A stretch of DNA of 64,000 bases from Lycorma delicatula (Eukaryota; Arthropoda; Insecta; Hemiptera; Fulgoridae): positions 14,195,501 to 14,259,500 of the forward strand of contig NC_134460.1 in the NCBI RefSeq assembly GCF_047948215.1, read 5' to 3'. The translations under genes and the position numbers were made by a program. Of this stretch, positions 1 through 11,322 are shown in pieces. A model generated the notes under the pieces. It ran no database searches. It was not told the origin of the DNA and saw only the letters and a list, made by a program, of their open reading frames with translations. Each line of letters opens with the position of its first letter. Position 1 is the first letter of the stretch.

Positions 1-533
1 GTTCAAATCCACATTATCTACGATTATAAACTCTTGTAGCTTTAAAAGTTTTTTATTGCCTGTGACCTCGCCGACCAAGTCGTTACGATAGTATTAATAT
101 CAAATTGAAATCTCTGCCGATTATGTGTACTGTTTACTCTGATCGAACTTCTTAGTTCAGATTATAAAAATCTACAAAGGATTACGTTTTCTCGCGCGAG
201 GATGAGATCTCGCGTATCGGTGCCAGATTATACTATGACATTAAATTTGATAAAACAAATAATAACTTTTTGAAGAAGTCTATATATATATCGAAATTCA
301 GTATACATCAAACCGTCAAAACTTTGTTCATCATTCATTTTAAGTTAATTACCAACTAATTTTTTTTTACGATAATAATACAAATTGGACGACATTAAAT
401 TTAGAAAATCACGTAACAGCTGTTTTAAGAAGTGAATATTGACGTTGACAACGATCGATATAGACGACAACATTAAATTTAGTGAAATTAATGCTAAATT
501 ATTTAAGTTTTTTATTTTTAATTTATGATTTAT
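1..533. other. Non-coding flank of RTE copy 1
   Basis: AT-rich sequence with no recognisable gene or repeat. It contains loosely repeated phrases around 'cattaaattta' near 240, 390 and 470, which may be decayed repeat sequence. The 174-aa reading frame starting at 482 begins in this flank and runs into the retrotransposon, so its first 20 or so residues are not part of any element protein. Confidence 0.5.
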
Positions 534-544
534 ATACTAGTGAG

Positions 545-2055
545 ATGGGAGAAACAATACTGAGATCTGAATTTAAGAGAGCATTAAAAGATTTCAATGG
601 CAGAAAGGCTCCTGGAATAGACGGAATACCTGTAGAATTACTGCGCAGTGCAGGTGAGGAAGCGATTGATAGATTATACAAACTGGTGTGTAATATTTAT
701 GAAAATGGGGAATTTCCATCACACTTCAAAAAAAGTGTTATAGTCATGATACCAAAGAAAGCAGGGGCAGAAAAATGTGAAGAATACAGAACAATTAGCT
801 TAATTAGTCATGCATCAAAAATCTTAACTAGAATTTTATACAGAAGAATTGAGAGGAGAGTGGAATACAGAAGACCAATTTGGTTTCAGGAAAAGTATAG
901 GGACAAGGGAAGCAATTTTAGGCCTCAGATTAATAGTAGAAGGAAGATTAAAGAAAAACAAACCCACATACTTGGCGTTTATAGACCTAGAAAAGGCTTT
1001 CGATAACGTAGACTGGAATAAAATGTTCAGCATTTTAAAAAAATTAGGGTTCAAATACAGAGATAGAAGAACAATTGCTAACATGTACAGGAACCAAACA
1101 GCAACAATAACAATCGAAGAACATAAGAAAGAAGCCCTAATAAGAAAGGGAGTCCGACAAGGATGTTCCCTATCGCCGTTACGTTTTAATCTTTACATGG
1201 AACTAGCAGTTAATGATGTTAAAGAACAATTTAGATTCGGAGTAACAGTACAAGATGAAAAGATAAAGATGCTACGATTTGCTGATGATATAGTAATTCT
1301 AGCCGAGAGTAAAAAGGATTTAGAAGAAACAATGAACGGCATAGATGAAGTCCTACGCAAAAACTATCGCATGAAAATAAACAAGAACAAAACAAAAGTA
1401 ATGAAATGTAGTAGAAATAACAAAGATGGACCGCTAAATGTGAAAATAGGAGGAGAAAAGATTATGGAGGTAGAAGAATTTTGTTATTTGGGAAGTAAAA
1501 TTACTAAAGATGGACGAAGCAGGAGCGATATAAAATGTCGAATAGCACAAGCTAAACGAGCCTTCAGTAAGAAATATAATTTGTTTACATCAAAAATTAA
1601 TTTAAATCTCAGGAAAAGATTTTTGAAGTGTATGTTTGGAGTGTCGCTTTATATGGAAGTGAAACTTGGACGATCGGAGTATCTGAGAAGAAAAGATTAG
1701 AAGCTTTTGAAATGCGGTGCTATAGGAGAATGTTAAAAATCAGATGGGTGGATAAAGTGACAAATGAAGAGGTATTGCGGCAAATAGATGAAGAAAGAAG
1801 CATTTGGAAAAATATAGTTAAAAGAAGAAACAGACTTATAGGCCACATACTAAGGCATCCTGGAATAGTCGCTTTAATATTGGAAGGACAGGTAGAAGGG
1901 AAAAATTGTGTAGGCAGGCCACGTTTGGAGTATGTAAAACAAATTGTTGGGGATGTAGGATGTAGAGGGTATACTGAAATGAATCGACTAGCACTAGATA
2001 GGGAATCTTGGAGAGCTGCATCAAACCAGTCAAATGACTGAAGACAAAAAAAAAA
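545..2055 (+). mobile_element. RTE-like LINE copy 1, 5'-truncated, frame-broken
   Basis: Non-LTR retrotransposon fragment encoding reverse transcriptase from just before the KAPGIDGIPVELL block to the C-terminus. RT landmarks are AFIDLEKAFDN, VRQGCSLSPL and the catalytic FADD. The C-terminal part (YGSETWT, HILRHPGIVALILEGQV, GRPRLEYVKQIV) is typical of RTE/BovB-type endonuclease-RT proteins. The copy is flanked by a perfect 13-bp direct repeat, atactagtgagat, at 534-546 and 2056-2068, so both borders are firm. The frame is broken twice: near 863, where codons after RRVE are missing and altered, and near 1628, where one A is missing ('ttgaagtg' against 'ttgaaagtg' in sister copies). It has no endonuclease domain and cannot move by itself. 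Assignment to the RTE clade rests on family resemblance; LINE identity is certain. Confidence 0.93.
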
Positions 2056-2068
2056 ATACTAGTGAGAT

Positions 2069-2536
2069 CGGTGAGGTTTGAACTACAGTGGTAATTCCGG
2101 AGGAATTCCTAAGAAAGCGACAATTAAAATTTCGTAACGATTGGTTCAGTAGCTTTCGCTGTTACCGGGAAAAACAAAAGAGATATTGTCTGTTTGTATA
2201 TAGAAAGATAATATGTAATAATAGGACTTACAGTTTCTTATTATTTGGAAATACAAAATTTCCACTGTTGTTAATGGAGACTATTTTTTAAAAGTTTGGA
2301 AATCTCTTTGGATTTGGAAATCAAACTATATTAGATCTACGCTGTGTTTGTTCATTAATTATCTCGCTTTTTTCAAATTTTATTTCTTTATATACGAGTA
2401 AATATTTAATATGTTTTACTTTGTTACGCGACTAAAACTATTTTATTTAACTTTATAATATTGTCAATTGAGAATTTCATGAAGGTTATCTTTGTACTCT
2501 ATCCATTAGATCTTTACAATAAGTATATTTATTACT
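2069..2536. other. Non-coding spacer
   Basis: I see no gene, repeat border or structured element here. The 67-aa frame at 2088-2291 has no recognisable motif and is treated as chance. Confidence 0.4.
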
Positions 2537-2544
2537 TATAAAAA

Positions 2545-3436
2545 CACTGGCGGCTTGTAGCTAAAATTAGTGAAGGTGCTGCTCCAGATAATGTTTTTCT
2601 GAGCCTTTGCAAGGCCATGGTTAAGGTTTTCTGTAAAATAAAAGAACGGAAAAAATTAGTAAAATAGAATAGCTGAAAGCAGGATAATAATCTAATTTAC
2701 ACTTTATCAGATTCAAGAATATGGAACACTGGTTTTAAGTACATTGTGCTTAAAAACCGTATTCGGTTTAACCGAATAAATAATAAAATGTCAATACAAA
2801 TAATATTTTTTAGTATTATTAGAATATAACTTGATAAAATGTTCGCTTAAAACACTATAGTACAATGGTGCTTAATTTAAATTTCTATTTACATAGAAAC
2901 AAATACATAATTAGTTTTTACTAATTAGTTCTCTTTCGCCCTTCCAGCCTGTTTTTAGACAGATTTGGCATTCAAAAAGCCCTTGCTTTCCGCCACCTTC
3001 TGATCACTACTGAAAAAAACAACTAAACCGCTTCTATATTCCTTCTATCGACTAAACTAGTAAAGGGAACGAACAAGGAACGTTCCATACACACGCGGAG
3101 AAAAAAAGCTACCTTTCACCAGCACGCCAGAGTCGGCACTATGGAAGCGACACTCCCCCCTCAACCACGCGTGCAACTTCCTTTGTGCGCATGCACATAA
3201 CAGCCAATCACCACGCCGCTGGAACTATGAAGCGCACAGTTCCGTACAAAGATTTTTGTATCTTTTTCATAAACTGGGGGATAGATGCTGACATTAAGCT
3301 TAAGGATTATATATTGTTGAAGTATAAAGAAAGAATTAAAGAAAAAAGGACTCATTACATAAATGTTATCGGTAATATCAAATGGAAATAGGGGTGCTGC
3401 AGTTTCACAGTGCCTTTACGCGAGCCGCCGCCACTG
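2545..3436. mobile_element. Non-autonomous hAT-like DNA element
   Basis: An 892-bp unit begins CACTGGCGGCTTGTAGC and ends with the complement of CAGTGGCGGCGGCTCGCG, giving imperfect terminal inverted repeats of the CA(G/C)TGGCGGC type seen in hAT elements. The 8 bases outside each end, tataaaaa (2537-2544) and cataaaga (3437-3444), match at 6 of 8 positions, as expected for an aged 8-bp hAT target duplication. The inside is non-coding: the 68-aa frame at 3185 has no transposase motif. A GC-richer block lies at about 2940-3250, and a short palindrome around ttcggtttaaccgaa lies near 2763. Element type is inferred from end sequence and duplication length. Confidence 0.55.
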
Positions 3437-3444
3437 CATAAAGA

Positions 3445-3904
3445 CAAAGTATATACGTTTTACGTAAAAAACTTTCTTTTTCTTAAAAAGTGACTAATAA
3501 CTGCTAAATGGAAGGTGTAACCCACTTTGCAGGTATTACTTGTTTCTGTATTTTACGTACATAAAAAAAAATAAATCTTCTTTTTAATTTAAATCTAATA
3601 TACGCATACATACGTGAACAAACACACATTTTTTGTATCACAATTCGTTTATTTAAATCGGTTCCGAGAAGGAACCGTAAGTAAATAGAATTACAATAAG
3701 CGCTTGATGAGGGGTTTCCGATGAATCCCGCAATAAAGCATACATAAATAAGACAATAGTTCATTTGTATAAATGCGCTTGCACAGATTACTTTTTTATA
3801 AAAAGTACAAAAGTAATAATCCAAAATAATAACCTCAAAAAAAATCAAATAGTATTACAAGACAAAGGAAAAGAAAAATAAACGGTAACGTAATTTGCAT
3901 ATGA
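3445..3904. other. Non-coding spacer
   Basis: No gene or repeat recognised. The 114-aa minus-strand frame at 3504-3848 is rich in Cys, Phe and Tyr, has no family motif and is probably chance. Confidence 0.35.
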
Positions 3905-4000
3905 AAGGAATTTAGGCCATCATCAGGCATAGGGGTAACGCTCATCACTTAAGGGATCCCAGCCAAGAGTCACTTAGACCCTCCCAGGTCCAGCACGTGA

Positions 4001-4162
4001 TATAATAGATCGTGGATACCGGTGTTCTTTGGTGGTTGGGTTTCAATTAACCACACATCTCAGGAATGGTTGAACTGAGAATGTACAAGCATACACTTCA
4101 TTCATCCTCTGAAGTATTATCTGAACGGTAGTTACCGGAGGCTAAACAGGAAAAGAAAGAAA
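4001..4162 (+). mobile_element. SINE, 5'-truncated, 14-bp TSD
   Basis: Body and tail of the window's tRNA-derived SINE family, from 'tagatcgtggataccgg' to 'ccggaggctaaacagg' plus an A/G-rich tail. The perfect 14-bp direct repeat ggtccagcacgtga (3987-4000 and 4163-4176) fixes both ends. The tRNA-like head is missing, so this copy lacks the pol III promoter. The target is the C-terminal end of the Jockey-like LINE. Confidence 0.88.
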
Positions 4163-4647
4163 GGTCCAGCACGTGAAGGCGATTGAATCGCCGGACATCC
4201 TTACTGTTTTCTAGGACATTCACCGCCAAATGTTCACGTAATTACCTAGCCTGTGTTTGAAAGGTGAATCGAATCGCTTGATTTCCTCGCAGACATAAGG
4301 AAATGCTTGATAATTAAGAATTTCTTCGTTCCGTACAAACCACAGCGCCTCTGTAAAGATTCTCTCCAACTTATTACTGAAGTGTTTTGTAACCTTACAA
4401 CATCCTCGTCGTACTCCATAGCTGTATACCGTACGACCAAACCGGTTTCAGAATGACCTTGTATATTAAAAGTTTACAAACGTGAATTCCGGCGTAGTAA
4501 CCGATAAAGCTCTTTAAACTTGATGTTCAGCTGTTCTCTCTTCTCTTTTACACGGTCTTCCGTGTTAAGCAACGATCATGGTGGAGCCCGATGTACCGTA
4601 CTTGGTCAAAATTCGGAATGAAAACGCCGTCTAGATTGACTCGGGGA

Positions 4648-4942
4648 ACCCACCTGGTTGGTCTAGTGATGAAAATGTCTTCCCAAATCAGCTGATTTGG
4701 AAGTCGAAAATTCCAGCGTTCAAATCCTAGTAAAGGCAGTTAGTTACTTTTATACGGATTTGAATACTAGATCGTGGATACCGGTGTTCTTTGGCGGTTA
4801 GGTTTCAATTAATCAAATATCTCAGGAACGGTCGAACTGAGACTGTACAAGACTACACTCATACATATCATCCTCATTCATTCCCTGAAGAAATACTTGA
4901 ACGGTAATTCCCGGAGGCTAAACAGGAAAAAAAAAGAAAAGG
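4648..4942 (+). mobile_element. tRNA-derived SINE, full length, 12-bp TSD
   Basis: It starts with a tRNA-like head: A box around 'tggtctagtga' and B box 'cgttcaaatcc'. A palindromic stretch, caaatcagctgatttg, sits where an anticodon arm would be. The shared SINE body (gtggataccggtgttc, tctcaggaacgg) follows, ending 'aggctaaacagg' plus an A-rich tail. It is flanked by ttgactcgggga at 4636-4647 and 4943-4954. It sits inside the Jockey-like LINE. SINEs of this kind are transcribed by RNA polymerase III and moved by a partner LINE; the partner is not shown here. Confidence 0.9.
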
Positions 4943-5145
4943 TTGACTCGGGGACAGTCATTCTAACGCAAACGTGACACGACTCGATTTATTGTAATTT
5001 ACTTTCATTCTCCACTTTGCTAGCCATTCGCCGTCCAGGTCTAACGCTGATTGAAGCTTCCCCCGAGACCAGACGACTGTCTTCATTAATAGCCAGTATC
5101 GCTTTGTGATCACCAAATGAGGCGATGGTTACATAGTCCGGATGG

Positions 5146-6480
5146 TTACATACGTGCACACATACACACGATATGATTAATATAATATCATTATTATAGT
5201 GTAATCATTGCGGTTTCATTTGTCTGATATAACAGAATAAACATAACATAGTTCAAATGTAACATACTTACTCCCGTAATTAACACCATCGAGTAATTCA
5301 CCCACCTGAATTTTCAAACAATATATATTTTTTTAAATATTCAATCAAATATATATATTATTTTCTCGCTGATTTTCATATTTTAGTTTCATTATAAACC
5401 TGCGTAAAATTATTTCCTTATATAAATCACGTATCTACTTTTAAATAAAAAATGAAGGTCAAATGAGTAGTGAATGAATTACCCGAGTAAATACGGTATT
5501 ATTCGATGCAGAGTTTTCATTACTTTTTAAACAACTGTCACGTTTAGCAGCAGAGCTATGAGGGTAACTTCACTGATAGTGTTTTGTTAATTAGCTTGAT
5601 TTGTAAGAAATATTCCAAATCTTTAAAAGAGAGTCGTTTAATATTTAACAATATTAAATTCCTATCGTGTTTTATTATTTCCCTGATAAGGAAAATTAAT
5701 AATATAGAAAGAAATCTTACTTCAGTTTTTTCAATATGAGAATAGTTATCCTTACCCAAAGATAATTTACCGTATATTTTTTATATTTTTCGGTTTACCT
5801 AGTTTATTTATTTTCAGACTAAAATTCCATTTATTCAGACTACCTTTTTTTATAGTTTCTTTATTGTTTACAAAAACACGTAAATATACAAAAACGAACT
5901 GGTGTATACGAACCTAACTCTCTACTTAACAAAGGCTTTATAAATAAAATTCTTTCCAAGAAAAATACATTGAACGATTCCAAGAACGTAGACGCCTGTA
6001 CAATATTCATTGTTAATATGCTGTAGCATTTAATTCAGAAGATAAAAAAACTTTCCCTGTAATGAGACATGTAATTTTTTCAACCTAAAAAAAATCTTTT
6101 CATACTTAGCGGACTTATAATAAACAAAATGACATAGTATAAAGAGTTTTCATTGTATAGCGATAATTAATAAAATTAATATTTTTTTCTCATTAAAATA
6201 TCATAAAAAGTAATTAAAATTAATTGAAAAGTGTAATATTTGTTCTAAACTTTCTCCTTCGTGATTCGTTATATTTTTTGAAAAGTTCCTCATCATATTG
6301 TCGGTCGGTTGAGATTGCAAAATACAATAGGAAAGTGGTAGACGAGATATATTTTTAATTCGATAATTATAGTCGTTTTATAAGCAGATTTAATATTTTT
6401 TTAAATTTTCTATCGTTTTCAATTATTTAGGGTCTTTAATTTTCAGAGTAAAAACCAAAATTGCAATAAAACAAAAGTTA
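5146..6480. other. Non-coding AT-rich region
   Basis: No gene or element recognised over 1.3 kb. Short frames such as 5556-5759 (minus) lack motifs. The sequence is very AT-rich with short A and T runs. Confidence 0.4.
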
Positions 6481-6499
6481 TGAGTGATATCAACCAATT

Positions 6500-8040
6500 A
6501 TTTTATTTTAAATCTTGTAACATTACATTATGTTTGAAAACATTACATTTTCATTCATATGACCTCCACGGCTTTGGTTAACATAGCTAGTCTACAACAA
6601 AATTTTGCTTGACTCTTTCACACATATCGTCTTGAATTTCATTAATTACGCGTCGAATATTTACTTTCAAGTAATCAATCGTTAGTGTTTTGTCGCTATA
6701 GATTTTTGACTTAACATAACCCCAGAGAAAAAGGTCTAAGAGGGTCAAATCACACCATATCGGTGGCCATTTGACATTACCATTTCGTGACATTATCGAA
6801 TCGCATACTTTTGAAGCAATAACTAAAGCGTTTCAGCAGCTGTGTGGGGTGTGCCACTATCATGTTGAAACCATATATCATTCAAATTAAAATTTTCCAG
6901 ACTTTCAAACAGAAACTCACGAATCATAGCTTGATAGCGTTAACAATTTACTGTATTACTGTAGCAGCTTCCCTTTTTTTTTAAAACGAGTCGGGCTCGC
7001 CGCAAGATGTTATTAATATGCGCATGTAAACCTGCGCACTACCGACTAAACCACCTAAACCTAGCGGATCCTGGAACCGCTAGTGAAGCATTCTTTCTGG
7101 AAGGGTAGTTAGACGCCCACTCACACTCATACGTCATAGTGCAGTCGCATCACAATGGGATTATCAACAAAAACACATCAGTCACAGCAAACATAGTACA
7201 TCACCATACATCGAGATACAGAAAACAGATTATGAAACTACATACAAAGAAAATTGTCTCACCAAACGTACTGCAGGATGGAGAAAAACATATACAAATA
7301 AAAGAGAAGTAAAACTCAAAAAAACAAGTCACACAACAATATAAACATGATATAAAATAAATCATCGAAACTAATTCAGCAAGAACATAAAAATACGCCT
7401 GAAATAAGACATAACAGCTTCCTCTTGTTCATTTTCAAAAAAGAAACGGCCAATAATACCAGTAACCCATAATCCACCACCAAACATTTTCTTGTATAAT
7501 TGTCGCTGTTGAATCATTTGCGGATTAGAATCATCACAAATACGGCAGTTTTGTTTGTTTTTAAAGCCATCGAGCAAAAAATGAGATTCATCTGAAATTA
7601 TTATTTTTTTTAATGATAATTTGGATTCGAGCTGTTCTGGAGTCCAGTCAGCAAACTGTCTATGCAAAGAATGGTCCCGCGACTTTAATTCTTTATTTAA
7701 TTGAATCTAATATGGGTGTAGACCAAAATTTTGACGTGAAATTCGCCGTGTCGTTGTTGAAGAAAGGTCCACCCAATTCTTGTTAACGATGTGAATGAAA
7801 ACAATAAATTTTGATTTTCACGAACACTTGCACTTATATTCTCTTGACTGCTTGCATTTCTTTTGTGAATCGGTGTTTCAACATCAAACATTTTAACCAA
7901 ACGATGACTTGTGCTTTTTTGTCCGATTATACAAGCCATATGTATCGCGAATTGCACGATACGTAGCTATAACCGATTTCATCTATCGATAGAAATTGTT
8001 ATTATTTGTAAACGTTGTTGAGGCGTGTAGGGTAAGTTAA
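6500..8040 (-). pseudogene. Tc1/mariner-superfamily (DDE) transposase, broken
   Basis: Minus-strand remnants, in order from 7957 to 6587, match the insect transposase family with the segments RQFADWTPEQLE, IISDESHFLLDGF, NKQNCRI and GIIGRFFFENE. A diverged 'WFQHDSGTPHTA' block near 6870 and WPPIWCDLT plus FLWGYVKSKIY follow. The three catalytic acids (SDE, QHD, CDL) can still be placed, but the frame is broken by shifts, stops and a 442-bp insertion between the first and second acids. The proximal part (7957-7697) has a decayed helix-turn-helix region. Terminal inverted repeats were not found, so the borders are approximate. It is certainly non-functional. Confidence 0.75.
6973..7414 (-). mobile_element. 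LINE 3'-end insertion inside transposase
   Basis: This 442-bp block interrupts the transposase and is flanked by cagcttcc at 6965-6972 and 7415-7422, which is transposase coding sequence (EEA). On the minus strand it ends 'gagcccgactcgtttt' plus an A run. The last part includes 'tttagtcggtagtgcgcagg', which resembles R1-type LINE 3' UTRs. No protein is encoded. Retroposed origin is supported by the A tail and target duplication; the R1 link is a guess. Confidence 0.55.
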
Positions 8041-8154
8041 TAAAAACAAAAGACCTTTGAAAAATTTAAAAAAAAATCAACATCGCCACCACAACTTGAA
8101 AGACCCCCTTAAATACGGCCATATGTGTAAAATATTTAACTTAGATTATATTAC

Positions 8155-9697
8155 TTTTTTTTTTTTTTGTCTTCAGTCATTTGACTGGTTTGATGCAGCT
8201 CTCCAAGATTCCCTATCTAGTGCTAGTCGTTTCATTTCAGTATACCCTCTACATCCTACATCCCCAACAATTTGTTTTACATACTCCAAACGTGGCCTGT
8301 CTACACAATTTTTCCCTTCTACCTGTCCTTACAATATTAAAGCGACTATTCCAGGATGCCTTAGTATGTGGTCTATAAGTCTGTCTCTTCTTTTAACTAT
8401 ATTTTTCCAAACGCTTCTTTCTTCATCTATTTGCCGCAATACCTCTTCATTTGTCACTTTATCCACCCATCTGATTTTTAACATTCTCCTATAGCACCGC
8501 ATTTCAAAAGCTTCTAATCTTTTCTTCTCAGATACTCCGATCGTCCAAGTTTCACTTCCATATAAAGCGACACTCCAAACATACACTTTCAAAAATCTTT
8601 TCCTGAGATTTAAATTAATTTTTGATGTAAACAAAATATATTTCTTACTGAAGGCTCGTTTAGCTTGTGCTATTCGGCATTTTATATCGCTCCTGCTTCG
8701 TCCATCTTTAGTAATTTTACTTCCCAAATAACAAAATTCTTCTACCTCCATAATCTTTTCTCCTCCTATTTTCACATTCAGCGGTCCATCTTTGTTATTT
8801 CTACTACATTTCATTACTTTTGTTTTGTTCTTGTTTATTTTCACGCGATAGTTCTTGCGTAGGACTTCATCTATGCCGTTCATTGTTTCTTCTAAATCCT
8901 TTTTACTCTCGGCTAGAATTACTATATCATCAGCAAATCGTAGCATCTTTATCTTTTCACCTTGTACTGTTACTCCGAATCTAAATTGTTCTTTAACATC
9001 ATTAACTGCTAGTTCCATGTAAACATTAAAAAGTAACGGAGATAGGGAACATCCTTGTCGGACTCCCTTTCTTATTAGGGCTTCTTTCTTATGTTCTTCA
9101 ATTGTTATTGTTGCTGTTTGGTTCCTGTACATGTTAGCAATTGTTCTCCTATCTCTGTATTTGAACCCTAATGTTTTTAAAATGCTGAACATTTTATTCC
9201 AGTCTACGTTATCGAAAGCCTTTTCTAGGTCTATAAACGCCAAGTATGTCGGTTTGTTTTTCTTTAATCTTCCTTCTACTATTAATCTGAGGGCTAAAAT
9301 TGCTTTCCTTGTCCCTATACTTTTCCTGAAACCAAATTGGTCTTCTCCTAACACTTCTTCCACTCTCCTCTCAATTCTTCTGTATAAAATTCTAGTTAAG
9401 ATTTTTGATGCATGACTAGTTAAACTAATTGTTCTGTATTCTTCACATTTTTCTGCCCCTGCTTTCTTTGGTATCATAACTATAACACTTTTTTTGAAGT
9501 CTGATGAAATTCCCCATTTTCATAAATATTACACACCAGTTTGTATAATCTATCAATCGCTTCCTCACCTGCACTGCGCAGTAATTCTACAGGTATTCCG
9601 TCTATTCCAGGAGCCTTTCTGCCATTTAAATCTTTTAATGCTCTCTTAAATTTAGATCTCAGTATTGTTTTTCCCATTTCATCCTCCTCAACTTGAC
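8155..9697 (-). mobile_element. RTE-like LINE copy 2, 5'-truncated
   Basis: Runs on the minus strand from the acidic linker just before MGKTILRS to the terminal A tail. It is flanked by the perfect 13-bp duplication tagattatattac at 8142-8154 and 9698-9710. A 382-aa stretch (9477-8329) carries all RT motifs, including FADD. A one-base deletion near 9508 throws out the first 65 codons, and a GAA to TAA change near 8327 stops the frame in LEGQ. The final 50 or so codons are otherwise intact. Its close identity to the other copies and perfect duplication indicate a recent insertion. Confidence 0.93.
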
Positions 9698-9734
9698 TAG
9701 ATTATATTACATAAGGAGTAATTGCGGCAATATT

Positions 9735-10158
9735 TGTGTGGAATGTAGAGCTTTGTGAAAAATAGATAAAACAAAAGGTAAAAGAATAAAGACCTTTGAA
9801 ATGTAATGCTGTTTCAAAATTAGGTGGGTTGATAAAAAGAAAAGATTAAAATGACGTGGTCTTTATTTGAGAAAGGAAGAATTAGTGATGATAGAAATTC
9901 ATGACAGAATCTTATCAAGAGACTTAGATTAGGTTGCTCGTATATTAAAAAAATCAGATTTAGTTAGTTTGGTTGTAGAAGGAAATGTAAAGAGTAAAAG
10001 AAAGATTGAAATTTATAAAACGAATAATCGAGGATGTAGGATGAAGTAAATATAATTAAATATAACGGGATTAAAAGTTACAGATTAAAAAGATTTACAA
10101 AACAAAAAAAAGAGAATAACATCAAAACAGTCAAATGATAGATTACAAAAAAAAAAGT
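9735..10158 (+). mobile_element. Old, diverged RTE-like 3' fragment
   Basis: Just beyond copy 2 lies a decayed relative. Translating across stops and shifts gives RIKTFEM, IRWVDK, a VARILKKSDLVSLVVEGNV block matching HILRHPGIVALILEGQV, then RGCRMK. It ends 'cagtcaaatgatagattac' plus an A run, parallel to the family's 'cagtcaaatgactgaagac'. It has many stops and is much older than the other copies. It shows the family or a sister family has been here a long time. Confidence 0.55.
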
Positions 10159-10510
10159 GCAGTATTTATAAATAATTACATTATTTAAATTAACTTCGCC
10201 GATCTTACATTTAACGAATGTTTTACCACAATTACGTAAGAAAAACTAACCTATTCATATATGCAATATATTATGGAAAAAGAAAAACTTGAAAATTCGG
10301 CTTTAAGACTAATTAAAAATATAAAATAATATTTTTTTTTAAAAATTCAACATTATGAAGGAGATACCAAATTACAAACTAAAAAAAATCAAATTACTAA
10401 TCCTTTATTTAGCGCCGATTTCAAAATATTACAATTTTTAAATAGAATTGAAAAATTATAATCCTTTAATTTTTCATGTTTATTAAGAAATCGATTTGTT
10501 GATTATTTTA
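10159..10510. other. Non-coding spacer
   Basis: AT-rich, with A and T runs. No gene or element seen. Confidence 0.35.
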
Positions 10511-10527
10511 GTTTGTTTTATCTTATA

Positions 10528-10804
10528 TTTCTTTCTTTCTTTTTCCTGTTTAGCCTCCGGTAACTACCGTTTAGATAATTTTTCAGAGGATGTATGAGTG
10601 TAGTCTTGTACATTCTCAGTTCGACCATTCCTGAGATGTGTGGTTAATTGAAAAACCCAACCACCAAAGAACACCGGTATCCACGATCTAGTATTCAAAT
10701 CCATGTAAAAATATCTGGCTTTACTAGGACTTGAACGCTGTAACTCTCTACTTCCAAATAAGCTGATTTGGGAAGACGCGTTAACCACTAGACCAACCCG
10801 GTGG
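10528..10804 (-). mobile_element. tRNA-derived SINE, 17-bp TSD
   Basis: Full-length SINE on the minus strand: head at 10804 ('ccgggttggtctagtgg' sense), palindromic region slightly mutated ('aaataagctgattt' on the + strand), body and a ctttctttcttt tail complement. It is flanked by gtttgttttatcttata at 10511-10527 and 10805-10821, a perfect 17-bp duplication and the longest in the window. Confidence 0.9.
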
Positions 10805-11322
10805 GTTTGTTTTATCTTATACTAGTTTTACTTTACCTAAAGTATGAATAAGTATGAAAAATACTGTACCTATATATGTATGTTTCTATAATTATATATT
10901 TTTTTTTATCAAATTAAAAACGTCCTCCATTTTTTAAAACCGGTTACAAAGGCAGACGAAAAAAACTAATTTTATTTTGTATTTAAGAAAAAAAAATTGT
11001 TAAGTACATTTTAATTACATTAATATAACTCTGAAAATTATTTAATAATGAACATTCAACGTTCTAAATTTCAAGTGATACTATTTAAAAATAAATTATC
11101 TTAACAGTTTAACCCAAAGATTAATAACGCTGTTAAATTAATTAATGTACAAATATTATTTATGATTATTTTAGGACAAGGAAGTTATAGTCTATTATAT
11201 CAGACGAAATAATTTTCTTTAATTAAATGTTTAAGTTATTAATAGAAAATGTCCATAAGATAAGTTTCAGATGATAATAATTTAAATAGATAATTAATTT
11301 TAAAAAAAATCAATTAATATAT

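Larger units (their letters stand above)
3905..5145 (-). mobile_element. Jockey-like LINE fragment, split by two SINEs
   Basis: Read on the minus strand with frame changes, three blocks (5145-4955, 4635-4177, 3986-3905) spell the second half of a Jockey-clade reverse transcriptase. They give an active-site segment FGDHKAILAI where FADDTAILAT is usual, then KWRMKVNYNKS, a KYLG-like block, REQLNIKFKELY, FVRNEEIL and a C-terminal HVLDLGG-like end. The second catalytic Asp is His (about 5105-5120), and there are several stops and frameshifts, so this is a dead copy. SINEs at 4648-4942 and 4001-4162, each with its own target duplication made of LINE sequence, interrupt it. The ends at 5145 and 3905 are approximate. 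The LINE call is strong; the clade is inferred. Confidence 0.7.

Noticed and set aside
3185..3391. 68-aa frame as a host gene
   Set aside because: It lies wholly inside the hAT-like element, has no motif and no splice signals.
8181..8378. Recurrent 65-aa frames antisense to each RTE copy end (also near 1836, 15063, 17766, 33289, 35265, 41347, 57311)
   Set aside because: They are complementary to the conserved RT C-terminus; their similarity to each other only reflects the shared element sequence.
9131..9415. Recurrent 94-aa antisense frames (also 18700, 23545, 36215, 58261)
   Set aside because: Shadow of the RT palm region on the opposite strand; no independent motif.
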